A DNA stretch of 64,000 bases from Paracoccus isoporae (GTDB taxonomy: Bacteria > Pseudomonadota > Alphaproteobacteria > Rhodobacterales > Rhodobacteraceae): assembly GCF_900101865.1 (NCBI RefSeq), contig NZ_FNAH01000008.1, positions 62,001 through 126,000 of the forward strand, in the 5' to 3' direction. The position numbers and the translations under genes were made by a program. This document shows, one piece after another, positions 41,098-49,576 of the stretch. Under the pieces are notes generated by a model that saw only the letters and a list, made by a program, of their open reading frames with translations, made no database searches and was not told the DNA's origin. The first letter of the stretch is position 1; each line of letters begins with the position of its first letter.

Positions 41098-42282
41098 ATG
41101 TCGGAGCCCCTCATCACTTCTGCCGCACGGCCGACCGCGCTGTGGCGCGACGCCGGCTGGTGGGCCGTCACCGCGGCCTTCGCGCTGAACGGGATGCTGT
41201 TCGGGGCCTGGGCGGCGCGGGTGCCGGATTTCAAGCAGGCATTCTCGCTCGAGCCGGCGGCGCTCGGGCTTCTGCTGCTGGCGCTTGCGGGCGGCGCGAT
41301 CGTATCCTTCCCCTTCGCGGGCGGGCTGAGCGAGCGCTTCGGGGCGGAGCGGGTGACAATTGCCTGCGCGATGATCTATTGCCCGGCGCTGCTGGCGCTG
41401 GCGCTTGCCCCGACAACGATCCTGCTGGCGGTGGCGCTGTTCGTCTTCGGCACGCAGCACGGGGCGATGGATGTGGCGATGAACGGCTGGGGGGCGAAGG
41501 TGGAGGCGCGGCTGAAACGCTCCACCATGTCGATCTTCCACGCCATGTTCAGCTTCGGCGCAGGATTGGGCGCGGCCAGCGGGTACGCGGCGGTGCGGCT
41601 CGGCTTCTCGCCGGCATGGCATTTCCTGGTCGTGGCTGTCATCGGCGGTGCGGTCGCGCTCTGGGTGATGATTCCGGCCAGGGGGGCGGCACCCCCGCGC
41701 GCGGATCGCGCGACCAGGTCTCGCAGCATCTTCTCGCTCCCGTCCGGGCCGCTTCTGCTGGTCGGCACGGTCGCCTTCGCGGCCTCGATGGGCGAGGGCG
41801 CGATGGCGGATTGGAGCGCCGTCTATCTGGAAATACTTGTTCAGGCGAGCAAGGCGGAGGCGGCGCTCGGATACGCCGCCTTTAGCGCGACGATGGTTCT
41901 GACGCGCCTGTCGGGTGGTGTGCTGGTGCATTGGCTGGGGCCGGTCGCGGCCACCCGGTTCAGCGGGCTGATCGCCTTCACGGGGTTGGCGGTGGCCATT
42001 CTTGCCGACAGTCTCGGCCTGGCGCTGACCGGCTTTGCCCTGGTCGGGATGGGCTATGCGGTGCTGATGCCGCTGGCCTTTTCGCGCGCCGCCAATGACC
42101 CGGACCTGCCGCCCGGCCGCGCCATCGCCAGCGTGGCGACGGTGGGATATGGCGGGCTGCTGCTGGGTCCGCCCATCGTCGGATTCGTCGCGCAGTTGGC
42201 GGGATTGCAGGCGTCGTTCGGGATGCTGGCGCTGCTGGCGCTGGCTGCCGTGGCACTGGCGCCGGTGCTGCGGGTAGAATAG
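41098..42282 (+). CDS. MFS transporter
   Basis: 394 residues with about twelve hydrophobic segments. NGMLFGAWAARVPDFKQAF, GGLSERFGAERVTIACAM (motif A region) and GTQHGAMDVAMNGWGAKVEA resemble the FucP/YbjJ-like branch of the major facilitator superfamily. The substrate is unknown. GGAG lies eight nt before the ATG. It is separated by 203 nt from the LacI gene upstream and may be its target. A hairpin begins one nt after its stop. Confidence 0.87.
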   Translation: MSEPLITSAARPTALWRDAGWWAVTAAFALNGMLFGAWAARVPDFKQAFSLEPAALGLLLLALAGGAIVSFPFAGGLSERFGAERVTIACAMIYCPALLALALAPTTILLAVALFVFGTQHGAMDVAMNGWGAKVEARLKRSTMSIFHAMFSFGAGLGAASGYAAVRLGFSPAWHFLVVAVIGGAVALWVMIPARGAAPPRADRATRSRSIFSLPSGPLLLVGTVAFAASMGEGAMADWSAVYLEILVQASKAEAALGYAAFSATMVLTRLSGGVLVHWLGPVAATRFSGLIAFTGLAVAILADSLGLALTGFALVGMGYAVLMPLAFSRAANDPDLPPGRAIASVATVGYGGLLLGPPIVGFVAQLAGLQASFGMLALLALAAVALAPVLRVE

Positions 42283-42307
42283 TGCAACTTTACAACTAAA
42301 AGTTGCA
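42283..42307 (+). terminator. AT-rich inverted repeat directly after the MFS stop
   Basis: 9-bp perfect arms TGCAACTTT / AAAGTTGCA with a 7-nt loop, starting at the base after the stop codon. No clean T-tract follows. It is either a terminator-like 3' structure or a protein-binding dyad. Confidence 0.45.
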
Positions 42308-42347
42308 TGCGACCTATTTTAATCTGCATATGATTGTGTATACAGCC

Positions 42348-42360
42348 TGACCAAAGGTCA
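42348..42360. promoter_or_regulatory. 13-bp palindrome upstream of the Hint-domain gene
   Basis: TGACC AAA GGTCA, perfect 5-bp half sites, sits in an AT-rich 70-nt stretch about 155 nt before the ATG at 42515. Candidate operator; no known regulator consensus was matched. Confidence 0.35.
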
Positions 42361-42514
42361 TTTGCTGTCAATCGATCCGGCGCCGGCGCGCGCGGTGGTT
42401 CCCATTCTTCACTGATACTGAGTTCGAGATCGGTTTCCGGCGGCACGCTGCGACCGACGGAAGCGAATGATTCATTTGGCAGAGCAGCCTGCCAAAAGAA
42501 GGTGACGGAAGACC

Positions 42515-44149
42515 ATGGCGACCGACCCAAGCGGAGTTAACTTCAGCGGCAATGTCTACGCATTCTCGCGGGACATGCTGGTTTTCACTTTAGATGATCC
42601 CGGTAACACGCACGGCCCAGGCACATTAGCAGTGCATGCGGACGCCGAGCCTGGCACGATCAAGCTGTCCTCTCCGGACACACACCGGCTTATTGACGAC
42701 AAACTTTTTACTGCTAGCGGCAGTATGTCCGCGATGAACGGTGACGAGATCGATTTTGGTTCGGGCACCAGCGTCCAGCCAGAATTTTCTTGGGACTTCG
42801 TCGGACCGGACGGCAAAACGTATTTTCTGGTCGAGGTCATTGGTGCCGGAGGAGAGCGAGTCTTTATCTCGAATTACAATCTGACACCCGGCGAGACCTA
42901 CAACACGCTTCTCAAGGACGGCTCGCCTGGTCACAAAATCAACGACAATAATTCGGTCTTCGACACGCCTGAAACGCCCGACACGCAAATCATCTTCGAC
43001 ATCGGGACGAAGATCGATCATGTGGCCTCGCCCGACGGCCCCGGTGAAACGGGATCGGGCTTCACCAGCTATCTCGCCTGGCAGGCGGGCGATGTCACGA
43101 TCGCGAACGAAGAGCTGACGGTTGCCAGCACGGCACAGCAAGCCGTGTTCAACTCAAAGGACAATGACGACTATCTGAACGACGGCTTCAGCAACTCGGG
43201 GGACGATAATGTCTTCAACGATCACAGCCAGATCGGCTCGGTTGAGTTGCTGTCAGGTGCCACGTCCGGCGACGGCTATTACGAGGCCGAGAATATCTAC
43301 CGCGTCACCGCACCCGATGGCACCGTCATCTACGTCTCGCAGATCGATTTCAAAGACGGCACGATGCCGGATGGCAGCCCGATTCCGACAGTGTATGTCT
43401 CGACCCAGCGGCTCATCCCCGGTGTGACATACACGAATGTCACACGTGACACTTCGGCCGGCACGGATAACCCTAAAGTCGGTATCGACAAAGAATTCGC
43501 GCCCAAATACTCGGAACTGGCGACCTGCTTCGCGCGCGGCACGCAGATCGAGACGGCGCATGGCAGCGTCGCGGTCGAGGATATCGGCGAGGGCGACCAT
43601 GTGCTGACCGCGGATCACGGATACCAGCCGGTCCGCTGGATCGGGCGCAAGATGTTGGACGCGCGGCAGCTTGCCGAATGTCCCAATCTGGTGCCGATCC
43701 GCATCCGCGCCGGGGCTTTGGGCGGCAAGCTGCCCGCGCAGGATCTGCTGGTCTCGCCGCAGCACCGGATGCTGGTCCGGTCGCAGATCGCGAACCGCAT
43801 CTTCGGTCAGTCCGAGGTGCTGGTCGCCGCCAAGCAGCTTGTGGTGGTTGACGGGATCGACATTGCCGCGGACGTCACCGAGGTCGAGTATTTTCATTTG
43901 CTGTTCGACCAGCATGAGATCCTGTTCTCGAACGGCGCTGAGACGGAAAGCTTCTATACCGGCCCGCAGGCCCTCAAGAGCGTGTCGCCCGCGGCCCGCG
44001 AAGAAATCCTGACCCTGTTCCCGGAGCTGCGTGACATCGATTACACGGCGCTGTCGGCGAGGCCGCTGAGCAGCGGGCGCATGGGGCGGAAACTTGCGAT
44101 GCTGCATCAGCGCAAGGGGCGTCGGCTGGTCCAGAAACGCGCCGCGTGA
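42515..44149 (+). CDS. Hint_2-domain protein
   Basis: 544 residues. The N-terminal 330 residues are Asp/Gly/Ser/Thr-rich and unlike known enzymes (FSRDMLVFTLDDPGNTHGPG, DGYYEAENIYRVTAPDGTVI), with two similar segments each containing an APDGT/GPDGKT-type strand. A Hint (hedgehog/intein) domain starts at C338: TCFARGTQIETAHGSVAVED, DHVLTADHGYQPVRWIGRKM, LLVSPQHRMLVRSQIANRIF. The nucleophile Cys and the following C-A-x-G-T-x-I block are intact, so N-S acyl shift and self-cleavage near residue 337 are plausible. Codon use in the first half is less GC-rich than in the neighbours. GGAAG precedes the ATG. Confidence 0.85.
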   Translation: MATDPSGVNFSGNVYAFSRDMLVFTLDDPGNTHGPGTLAVHADAEPGTIKLSSPDTHRLIDDKLFTASGSMSAMNGDEIDFGSGTSVQPEFSWDFVGPDGKTYFLVEVIGAGGERVFISNYNLTPGETYNTLLKDGSPGHKINDNNSVFDTPETPDTQIIFDIGTKIDHVASPDGPGETGSGFTSYLAWQAGDVTIANEELTVASTAQQAVFNSKDNDDYLNDGFSNSGDDNVFNDHSQIGSVELLSGATSGDGYYEAENIYRVTAPDGTVIYVSQIDFKDGTMPDGSPIPTVYVSTQRLIPGVTYTNVTRDTSAGTDNPKVGIDKEFAPKYSELATCFARGTQIETAHGSVAVEDIGEGDHVLTADHGYQPVRWIGRKMLDARQLAECPNLVPIRIRAGALGGKLPAQDLLVSPQHRMLVRSQIANRIFGQSEVLVAAKQLVVVDGIDIAADVTEVEYFHLLFDQHEILFSNGAETESFYTGPQALKSVSPAAREEILTLFPELRDIDYTALSARPLSSGRMGRKLAMLHQRKGRRLVQKRAA

Positions 44150-44206
44150 CCGCGCCGCGCCTGCCGGTCCGCGCGGTGCCCCGCGTGGACCGTTCGGGAT
44201 GATCCG

Positions 44207-45067
44207 TCAGATCGCGGTGCGGCGCATCTCGTCGAGATAGATCTCGCGCAACCGTGCCGCCACGGTGCCGACCGCGCCGTCCCCGATGGCGGCGCCGTCG
44301 ATCTCGACCACCGGCATGACGAAGGCCGAGGCCGAGGTCACGAAGGCCTCGTCCGCCTGTTGCGCTTCTTCGACCGAAAATCCGCGCTCCTCGACCTGCA
44401 TCTGCGATTCGCGGGCCAGGCGCAGCACGGCGGCGCGGGTGATGCCGTGCAGGATGTCGTGCGACAGCTCGCGGGTGATGATCCTGTTGCCCTTGACGAT
44501 ATAGGCGTTGTTCGAGGTGCCTTCGGTGATCTTGCCATCCTCGACCAGCCAGGCGTCATCCGCGCCCTGCGCCTTGGCCGCCATCTTGGCCATCGAGGGG
44601 TAGAGAAGCTGGGTGGTCTTGATGTCGCGCCGTCCCCAGCGTTCATCGGGCACGGTGATGACTTTCCAGCCAGTCCGGGCGGCCGGGCTGTCGGCGAGAC
44701 CCGGCTTGGCCTGGGTAAAGGCCACGACGGTCTGCGGCGTGTCGGGATCGGGATAAGCGAAGTCGCGATCGCCGGGGTTGCCGCGCGTGACCTGCAGATA
44801 GATCATCCCGTCGGTGATCTCGTTCCGGCTGACCAGTTCGCGGAACATGGCCAGATACTCCGCGTCCGACAGAGGGTTGCCGATCTCGAGCGCGTCCAGC
44901 GAGCGGGTCAGCCGCGCCTGATGCCCGTCGAAGTCGATCAGCTTGCCGTCCAGGACGCTGACCACCTCGTACACCGCGTCGGCCATGACGAACCCGCGGT
45001 CAAAGATCGACACCGTGGCCTGATCTTCGGGGAGGTACGCGCCGTTGACATAGACTGTGCGGGACAT
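44207..45067 (-). CDS. D-amino-acid transaminase (class IV PLP)
   Basis: 286 residues. YVNGAYLPEDQATVSIFDRGF and EVVSVLDGKLIDFDGHQARL are typical of D-alanine transaminases. The PLP lysine lies in RRDIKTTQLLYPSMAK, and EGTSNNAYIVKGNRIITREL with ILHGITRAAVL binds the phosphate. It interconverts D-amino acids and 2-oxo acids, feeding D-Glu/D-Ala pools. GGAG lies nine nt before the ATG at 45067. Confidence 0.9.
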   Translation of the reverse strand: MSRTVYVNGAYLPEDQATVSIFDRGFVMADAVYEVVSVLDGKLIDFDGHQARLTRSLDALEIGNPLSDAEYLAMFRELVSRNEITDGMIYLQVTRGNPGDRDFAYPDPDTPQTVVAFTQAKPGLADSPAARTGWKVITVPDERWGRRDIKTTQLLYPSMAKMAAKAQGADDAWLVEDGKITEGTSNNAYIVKGNRIITRELSHDILHGITRAAVLRLARESQMQVEERGFSVEEAQQADEAFVTSASAFVMPVVEIDGAAIGDGAVGTVAARLREIYLDEMRRTAI

Positions 45068-45179
45068 GTGAGGCTCCAACTTGGGCGGTTTCCTGCCGTC
45101 ATGCGCCGCGATGACCCGGTCGTCAAGCCGGAGCGCCGCGATGGCCGGTTGACAGGCTGCCGGGGTCTCAGGCAAAAGT

Positions 45180-45305
45180 GATCGCGTGTTAGCAACTATG
45201 ACGCTTGCATGACGGAATTCGCAGGGTGCCGGGCGGGGAGGCCGGGGCACCCGAATGCGGGAGGAGACAGACCCTTCGCCACCCAGCGGAGGGTCTGTTT
45301 CTTTT
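45180..45305 (+). ncRNA. Candidate small RNA or attenuating leader
   Basis: Proposed only from structure: a hairpin near 45227-45251 followed by a Rho-independent terminator, in an intergenic region with no upstream plus-strand gene. The 5' end is a guess placed after the TTGACA at 45149; the -10 box is poor. Confidence 0.3.
45267..45305 (+). terminator. Free-standing Rho-independent terminator
   Basis: Arms ACAGACCCT / AGGGTCTGT give a 9-bp stem with a 14-nt loop, followed by TTTCTTTT. It lies about 100 nt before the VOC start, on the same strand. Confidence 0.8.
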
Positions 45306-45407
45306 CAGCGGCCTCGCATGATGTCGCAGCCTCTGGCCGCTTGGCATGGACTTTCCCGCGCGGCACGCGCAAGTTTCCCCTGCTCAGCCGTCGTCTGGAG
45401 GATTTGC

Positions 45408-45821
45408 ATGGAGACCCGTTTTCACCTCGCTTACCACGTCAGGGATCTAGATCAGGCGCGGGAGTTCTACGGCGGCGTTCTGGGCTGCAAAGAGGGGCGC
45501 AGCACAGAAAGCTGGGTCGATTTCGACTTTTTCGGACATCAGATCAGCCTGCATCTGGGAGAGCCCTTCCAGACCGGCAATACCGGGAAGGTGGGCGATC
45601 ACATGGTCCCGATGCCGCATCTGGGGCTGGTCATGCGTCAGGATGACTGGCGCGCCCTGGCCGACCGGCTGGAGGCGGCGGGCACCTTCTTCATCCTGCC
45701 GCCGCAGACCCGTTTCCCGGGCGAGCCGGGAGAGCAGTCGACCATGTTCTTCACCGACCCGTCGGGCAACCCGATCGAGGTCAAGGGGTTCCGCGACTGG
45801 GACGGGATCTTTGCAAGCTGA
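45408..45821 (+). CDS. VOC family protein (glyoxalase/dioxygenase superfamily)
   Basis: 137 residues in two beta-alpha-beta-beta-beta modules. FHLAYHVRDLDQAREFYGGV gives the first metal His; HQISLHLGEP and HMVPMPHLGLVMR the middle ligands; FFTDPSGNPIEVKGFRDW the closing Glu. This resembles small metal-dependent VOC proteins. Substrate unknown. An excellent GGAGG SD precedes the ATG at 45408. Confidence 0.87.
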   Translation: METRFHLAYHVRDLDQAREFYGGVLGCKEGRSTESWVDFDFFGHQISLHLGEPFQTGNTGKVGDHMVPMPHLGLVMRQDDWRALADRLEAAGTFFILPPQTRFPGEPGEQSTMFFTDPSGNPIEVKGFRDWDGIFAS

Positions 45822-45829
45822 TGGCAGGG

Positions 45830-45856
45830 GCCGTCCCCGACTGATGCAGGGACGGC
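45830..45856. terminator. Hairpin between convergent VOC and phoD genes
   Basis: GCCGTCCC / GGGACGGC 8-bp stem with an 11-nt loop in the 53-nt gap between the two stops; no T-tract on either side. Confidence 0.5.
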
Positions 45857-45874
45857 GCCGGGGGCAAGCCGGGA

Positions 45875-47437
45875 TCAGGCGGTTTGCGGATCGAGCGTGG
45901 TGGACCACAACTCGGTATTGCCGACATCCATGAGGCGCACGGTCATCTGCTCGGTCTCGCCATCGATATCGACGATGCCGAAGAATTGCAGACCGGCCGA
46001 AGGCGGCAGATTGACCTGACCGGGTTCCGGCGCTTTCACGAATTCGACCGACGGCCCGAAGGTCATGTCCATCTCGCCCGGCCCGAATGTCCCGGCATGG
46101 AGCGGGCCCGAGACGAATTCCCAGAACGGCGCGAACTCCTGGAACTGGGCGCGGTCGGGGCTGTAGTGATTGGCGGCGGTGTAATGCACATCCGCCGTCA
46201 GCCAGACCGTATTGGCGATGTTTTCGTCGCGGATGAAGCGCAGCAGATCGGCGAATTCCAGCTCGCGCCCCTTGGCGGGGCCGTCCTCGCCATTCGCGAC
46301 GGCCTCGGCACCGGCGGCCTCCATGAAATTGTCCCAGACGATGATGCCGATGGGCATGTCGGAGGCGATCACCTTCCAGGTTGCGGTCGATGTCTTCAGC
46401 GCCTCCTTCAGCCAGGCCACCTGACGTTCGCCCAACACGCGGGATTCGGGCGTCATCTCCTCTTCCATGCTGGGGCCGTTCGGGCCGCGATAGCTGCGCA
46501 GATCGAGGAAGAAGATGTCGAGGGAGGGGCCGTAGGAGATCTGACGGAACACCCGGCCCGGCTCGGCCGGGGTGTAGGAGATCGGCGTCATCTCGTGGAA
46601 GGCGCGGCCGCCGCGTGCGGCGAGAAGCGCGATGGATTTTTCCGAATAGCGGTCATCGCCGGACAGATCCTTGGCCGAGGACCAGTTATTCGTCACCTCG
46701 TGATCGTCCCACTGGTAATAGACCGGGGTCATCGCATTGAAGCTGCGGACATGGTCGTCCAGCATGTTGTATTTGTAACGGCCGCGGAATTCGTCGAGGG
46801 TTTCGGCAACCTTGCGCACCTCGTCGATGAGCACGGTGTTGGTCCAGGTGCCGCCGTCGAAATCCTGCTGTTCGGACATCGGGCCGTCGGCATAGATCGT
46901 GTCGCCGGAATGGATCATGAAATCGGGCTCATGCTGCGACATGGTCGCGTAGCTGCGCATCCCCTCGTCATTGATGCCCCAGCCCTGACCGGCGGTGTCG
47001 CCCGACCAGACAAAGCGGATATTGCGCTTTTCGGTGGGCGCGGTGCGGAACTGGCCAATCAGCGGCTCGGACACGGCGTTGACATCGGACAGATCGGTCG
47101 CGGTGAAGCGATAGAAGATGCGCTGATCCGCCGGCAGGTTTTCCAGCAGCGCCTTGACCGCGAAATCGCTGTCGGGCAGCGCGGTCATATCGGCGACGCG
47201 GCGTGCGTTGCCGAAGCTTTCTGTTGTGGCGACCTCCAGCGTGACGCGCGAGGCGCGGTCGGGCCGTGTCCAGACCATGCCGGATGTGGCCGTCGGATCG
47301 CCCGACTGGACGCCATGGCCGAAGACCGGCCGGGCCTGCGCGCGAGAGATCGCCGGCATCGCCAGCGCCGCGGTGAAGGCGGTGCCGGTTCCCAGAACCG
47401 CGCGGCGGGTGAGACGGGAACGGATGAGACGGGGCAT
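45875..47437 (-). CDS. phoD: Alkaline phosphatase D (PhoD) family protein
   Basis: 520-residue Tat-exported phosphodiesterase/phosphatase. The signal has RLTRRAVLGTGTAFTAALAM with the twin arginines. PhoD blocks follow: FGHGVQSGDPTATSGMVWTR, FVWSGDTAGQGWGINDEGM, MIHSGDTIYADGPM, QWDDHEVTNNW, FFLDLRSYRG, IASDMPIGI and WLTADVHYTAANHYSPDR with metal-binding Asp/His residues. Uses Ca/Fe in known members. The start at 47437 has AGGAG seven nt upstream. No Pho box was recognised upstream. Confidence 0.93.
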   Translation of the reverse strand: MPRLIRSRLTRRAVLGTGTAFTAALAMPAISRAQARPVFGHGVQSGDPTATSGMVWTRPDRASRVTLEVATTESFGNARRVADMTALPDSDFAVKALLENLPADQRIFYRFTATDLSDVNAVSEPLIGQFRTAPTEKRNIRFVWSGDTAGQGWGINDEGMRSYATMSQHEPDFMIHSGDTIYADGPMSEQQDFDGGTWTNTVLIDEVRKVAETLDEFRGRYKYNMLDDHVRSFNAMTPVYYQWDDHEVTNNWSSAKDLSGDDRYSEKSIALLAARGGRAFHEMTPISYTPAEPGRVFRQISYGPSLDIFFLDLRSYRGPNGPSMEEEMTPESRVLGERQVAWLKEALKTSTATWKVIASDMPIGIIVWDNFMEAAGAEAVANGEDGPAKGRELEFADLLRFIRDENIANTVWLTADVHYTAANHYSPDRAQFQEFAPFWEFVSGPLHAGTFGPGEMDMTFGPSVEFVKAPEPGQVNLPPSAGLQFFGIVDIDGETEQMTVRLMDVGNTELWSTTLDPQTA

Positions 47438-47611
47438 GGCTGACTCCTGTGGTTGCAAGAACTGGCGGGCTCACCGATCCGGGTAGCGCATGGTTATGAC
47501 CATCAGATGTCCGGGAGGTGGCGGAACGGTAACGGCGCCGTGCGCGTTCGCACTGCGATCTTCGCCGCAAGGTGATGTGCAAGTCCTTCTGAAGCCATGC
47601 ATAAAGGAAGC

Positions 47612-48211
47612 ATGAAACGATTCTCGCTCGCGCTCGCGCCCGTCCTAGCCCTTCTCCTGTCCGCGCCGGCGGCACTGGCGGAGAAGATCCCGCTCAACAA
47701 CATTTCCAATTATCTGAACGGCCTTTCGACGCTGCAATCCGAGTTCACGCAGGTCAATCCCGACGGCTCGATTTCGGCCGGCACCGTCTATATCCAGCGT
47801 CCGGGCCGCGTCCGGTTCGAATACAAGAATTCCAACCAGCTCATGCTCGCCTCGGGCGGGCAGGTGGCGGTGTTCGATGCCAAGTCGAACCAGGGGCCGC
47901 AGATCTATCCGCTGAACCAGACGCCGCTGTCGATCATCCTCGATTCCAACGTCAACCTGTCGCGTGCCGGCATGGTGACCGGGCATTCGGAGCGCAAGAA
48001 CACCACGGTCGTGAGGGCGCAGGATCCGGCGCATCCCGAATATGGGAATATCGAGATGGTGTTCACCTCGCCCACCGAGCTGCGGCAATGGGTGGTCACC
48101 GATGATACCGGCAAGAAGACCACCGTTATCCTGGGCGAGATGAAGAAGGGGGTGCGCTTCAGCGCCTCGACCTTCGTGATCCAGAACGAGCTGGCGCGGC
48201 GGGGTCAGTAA
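47612..48211 (+). CDS. lolA: Outer-membrane lipoprotein carrier LolA
   Basis: 199-residue periplasmic chaperone carrying lipoproteins to the outer membrane. Signal MKRFSLALAPVLALLLSAPAALA; then LNNISNYLNGLSTLQSEFTQ, GTVYIQRPGRVRFEY (family P-G-x-x-R-F) and SNQLMLASGGQVAVFDAKSN. The alphaproteobacterial type, with weak C-terminal conservation. AAGGAAG precedes the ATG at 47612. Divergent from phoD. Confidence 0.9.
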   Translation: MKRFSLALAPVLALLLSAPAALAEKIPLNNISNYLNGLSTLQSEFTQVNPDGSISAGTVYIQRPGRVRFEYKNSNQLMLASGGQVAVFDAKSNQGPQIYPLNQTPLSIILDSNVNLSRAGMVTGHSERKNTTVVRAQDPAHPEYGNIEMVFTSPTELRQWVVTDDTGKKTTVILGEMKKGVRFSASTFVIQNELARRGQ

Positions 48212-48281
48212 GCATGTGCTTGCCGGGGCGGCAATGCGCCGCCCCGGCGAAGGATGGCGACAACAGTCGGGGGGGCAGCTC

Positions 48282-48746
48282 ATGCAAGGATCGCACGTCG
48301 CGTCGCCGAGCCGTCTGCGTTCCTTTGCCGCCGACACGGTGGCGCTCATCACGTTCTTCACGCTGACCGGCATCATCAATGAACGCTTCATCGCCGGAAT
48401 GGCTTGGGACGAGGTGTTCCGCGCCCGCCTTCTGGGCGCCGCGCTGATGATCCCGGTCGGCCGCCCTTACGGTGTCTGGCGGGATCTGCTGATGCGGCGG
48501 GCCGGTGAGGGCAGGCTGTCTCGGCTGATCTGGGACGGGATTGCGCTGATGAGTTTCCAGGTGCCGATCTATGCGCTCATCATCGCGGTCAGCGGGGCCA
48601 GCGGGGCGGGGCTGCTGCGCGGCACGCTGGGTGCGGCGGTGATGATGCTGGCACTTGGCCGACCCTATGGCGCCTGGCTGAACTGGGTCCGCCGGATCTT
48701 CGGCCTGCCGCCGGGCGGCGAGCGTCCGATGACGCTGAACGAGTGA
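48282..48746 (+). CDS. alaE: L-alanine exporter AlaE family protein
   Basis: 154-residue inner-membrane protein with about four hydrophobic segments, close to the E. coli AlaE length (149). FAADTVALITFFTLTGIINE, LLGAALMIPVGRPYGVWRDL, FQVPIYALIIAVSGASG and LGRPYGAWLNWVRRIFGLPP match the family, including the repeated GRPYG motif. It exports excess L-alanine. The SD is only a G run. Follows lolA by 70 nt on the same strand and ends at a strong terminator. Confidence 0.87.
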   Translation: MQGSHVASPSRLRSFAADTVALITFFTLTGIINERFIAGMAWDEVFRARLLGAALMIPVGRPYGVWRDLLMRRAGEGRLSRLIWDGIALMSFQVPIYALIIAVSGASGAGLLRGTLGAAVMMLALGRPYGAWLNWVRRIFGLPPGGERPMTLNE

Positions 48747-48761
48747 TCCGGCGTAGCAAGA

Positions 48762-48783
48762 GGGGGCCCTCCGGCCCCTTTTT
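48762..48783 (+). terminator. Rho-independent terminator of lolA-alaE
   Basis: GGGGCC / GGCCCC stem with CTCC loop and TTTTT tail, 16 nt after the alaE stop. Confidence 0.88.
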
Positions 48784-48806
48784 CCGTGACGGGCAGGTCG
48801 GCGGGC

Positions 48807-49385
48807 TCAGCGGCAGGAGCGGAGTTGGGCGTGATACATCTCTGCGCGTGACTGGACCCGATTGGCCACGCCCATCAGCCAGCCCTTGGCGCGGTAAGAG
48901 CCGCGCGCGAACCCGGACCGGCCTTCGTGATAGGCGAGATACTGGTTGCGCGCATCCCATTTGGAGATTCCGAGCCGCCGCGTCGTGCCGTCCATATACC
49001 AGCCCATGAAATCGGTAGCATCGTTGATGTTGTCGCGCCGGGCGCGGCGGTTGCCGGTTTCCTGCTGATATTCCTCCCAGGTGCCGTCAAGCGCCTGGCT
49101 GTAGCCATAGGCCGAGCTTTGCCGGCCGATCGGGATGATGCCGAGCGCGTATTGATGCGGGGTGCGGGCGTCGCCGATGAACTTGGATTCCTGGTGGATC
49201 GACGCCATCTGCACCGCGACCGGCACGCCCCAACGCCGCTCGGCGCGCTGCATGGCGCGGTGATAGGCCGGGCGCTCGCGCACGATGGCGCAGGCGTTTT
49301 CCAGATCGCGCGGCGCAGAGTAATTGCCGCCGCCCCCGCATGACGCGACCAGCATCAGGATCGCGAGTTTCAGAAACCTGTTCAT
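48807..49385 (-). CDS. Lytic transglycosylase-like lipoprotein (SLT fold)
   Basis: 192 residues. Lipobox VASC (Cys16) followed by a Gly run. The SLT-type domain has WGVPVAVQMASIHQESKFIG with catalytic Glu66, IGRQSSAYGYSQALDGTWEE (GYSQ-type substrate motif), DATDFMGWYMD and YLAYHEGRSGFARGSYR. It probably cleaves peptidoglycan at the outer membrane. AGAGG precedes the ATG at 49385. Divergent from the ATP-grasp operon across 191 nt. Confidence 0.88.
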   Translation of the reverse strand: MNRFLKLAILMLVASCGGGGNYSAPRDLENACAIVRERPAYHRAMQRAERRWGVPVAVQMASIHQESKFIGDARTPHQYALGIIPIGRQSSAYGYSQALDGTWEEYQQETGNRRARRDNINDATDFMGWYMDGTTRRLGISKWDARNQYLAYHEGRSGFARGSYRAKGWLMGVANRVQSRAEMYHAQLRSCR

Positions 49386-49576
49386 GACTGCCTCTCGTTA
49401 CTTTTTCCCGGCATTCTAGGGGAATTGCCAATCGGTGGAAACATCTTCCGCAGATTGCCCGCCAAACCGGCAGATCCCGGAACTTCGGACATGGCTGCCC
49501 GTTGGGACAGGCGGGACCAGCGTGCCATCCGCGCCGTGATGCGCGATGCTTGGGGTCTGGTCCGAATGAAGGGGCG

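Larger units (their letters stand above)
45068..45407 (+). other. 340-nt gene-free region between the D-amino-acid transaminase and VOC genes
   Basis: No protein frame is supported. It contains the transaminase leader on the minus strand, a perfect TTGACA at 45149-45154 on the plus strand, a stem GTGCC/GGCAC around 45227-45251, and a strong terminator at 45267-45305. The final 100 nt lead into the VOC gene. The terminator has no protein gene upstream on its strand, so the region probably makes a short untranslated transcript or a regulated leader. Confidence 0.45.

Noticed and set aside
45161..45185. The 12-mer CTCAGGCAAAAG resembles the conserved 3' strand of the glycine riboswitch aptamer.
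   Set aside because: The matching GGGAGAG-type 5' strand and the second aptamer are not found at the proper distance, and the segment following it does not continue the consensus. Probably chance.
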